In this document: positions 15,424 to 15,868 of the stretch, piece after piece
How the letters are laid out: every line of letters begins with the position of its first letter
Numbering within the stretch: position 1 is the first letter of the stretch
Made by a program: the position numbers and the translations under genes
DNA from: Paramacrobiotus metropolitanus
Taxonomy: Eukaryota > Tardigrada > Eutardigrada > Parachela > Macrobiotidae
Direction of reading: 5' to 3'
Assembly: GCF_019649055.1 (NCBI RefSeq)
Contig: NW_026570712.1
Location: 1-15,868 of the forward strand
DNA length: 15,868 bases
Notes under the pieces: model-generated
The model's database searches: none
What the model was told of the DNA's origin: nothing
What the model saw: the letters and a program-made list of their open reading frames with translations, nothing else

Positions 15424-15868
15424 TGTAACGCGGGCGGTTATGCCGGCGTTCTAGTGGGTTGGCGTGTTGACCGTACCACGATGTTATGTCGGCTGTTGAT
15501 GGAAATGTCGGCACTGCCGGGCGTAAGCTCAGCAGTGAGTCGGAAGTGAGTTTACCGTAACAAGGACGAGCGGGATGATGTGTGCATCATCCCGAGGAGT
15601 CAAACAAAACAACGTCGTTTCTCAAGCATTTAATCAAGAAGTGAACAAGCAGGGCAAGCGGGGCAAGCTAGACAAGCGTGGCAAACATCCATTCAGAGGA
15701 TTCTCTCTAATGAAAAGTGTGTTCCATTCTCTTAGACGTTTACCCGGTAAAAGTGTAGAGAAAAGAAGGATGAATCACTCAGTTACAGGGTGAGAACAAC
15801 AACCAATGAACAGTGAAGAAAACCAACAACACTGTAAACAAGGCGGTCATTCGATTGCTCTCGTTACA
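15424..15868 (-). repeat. 5' LTR
   Basis: This 445 bp copy has the same ends as the 3' LTR (TGTAACG...CGTTACA). It should carry the promoter and transcription start for the minus-strand element, but I cannot mark a clear TATA box. The final base of the window is the final base of this LTR, so its outer flank is not seen. Confidence 0.92.

Larger units (their letters stand above)
5995..15868 (-). mobile_element. Ty3/gypsy-type LTR retrotransposon with third ORF
   Basis: Two long direct repeats (5995-6442 and 15424-15868) with TGTAACG...CGTTACA ends enclose a minus-strand coding region. Its order is gag (SR-rich, CCHC), protease (DTG), RT (YIDD), RNase H, integrase (HHCC, catalytic core, GPY module) and ORF3. 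Integrase after RNase H is the Ty3/gypsy order. A putative primer binding site abuts the 5' LTR and a short polypurine tract abuts the 3' LTR. The total length is 9874 bp. Gag and pol carry multiple frameshifts, one in-frame stop and a lost catalytic residue. The LTRs differ at several percent of sites by eye. It is therefore an old defective copy. The window ends at the last LTR base. Confidence 0.93.

Overview
The window looks like animal nuclear DNA: phase-0 GT-AG intron signals, an F-box gene, LINE remnants, small inverted-repeat elements and a nearly 10 kb Ty3/gypsy-type LTR retrotransposon. The F-box protein and its N-terminal partner domain resemble a family I associate with tardigrades (Hypsibius, Ramazzottius). 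That placement comes from memory and is tentative; no bacterial gene organisation is present.

Left third (1-3625, minus strand): one host gene appears to be split into two exons. Exon 1 (3625-3002) encodes an N-terminal domain of unknown fold and ends on a consensus donor. Exon 2 (1642-494) encodes an F-box followed by leucine-rich-like sequence. The 1.36 kb intron carries a nested set of elements. A TIR element with TA flanks (1885-2712) contains a 96 bp hairpin (1920-2015). It also contains a foldback element (2199-2608) flanked by an exact 11 bp direct repeat. The foldback has arms of about 105 bp built from CTCTGA units, around an array of about 20 copies of TTAGGTTTC. The same repeat occurs in reverse orientation at 388-487, just past the F-box ORF.

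Middle (3626-5994): no intact gene. It holds two decayed C-terminal fragments of a LINE-type reverse transcriptase ORF in opposite orientations, and a tRNA-like pol III sequence with a T5 terminator.

Right two thirds (5995-15868, minus strand): an LTR retrotransposon bounded by two 445-448 bp LTRs with TGTAACG...CGTTACA ends. The window ends on the last base of the 5' LTR, so the right target-site duplication is not visible. Reading leftwards, the order is 5' LTR, PBS, leader with a strong splice donor, gag, protease, spacer, RT, RNase H, integrase, a third ORF, PPT and 3' LTR. Gag has an SR-rich segment and a CCHC knuckle. Gag and pol are broken by several frameshifts, an in-frame stop and loss of the integrase catalytic Glu, and the LTRs differ at several percent of sites, so this is an old, non-autonomous copy.

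The most interesting feature is ORF3 (7955-6651). It is intact at 434 codons, sits in the env position and has a strong 3' splice site two bases before its ATG. It has no signal peptide, membrane segment or family I can recognise. It is a candidate undescribed accessory gene of this retrotransposon lineage, probably expressed from a spliced mRNA.
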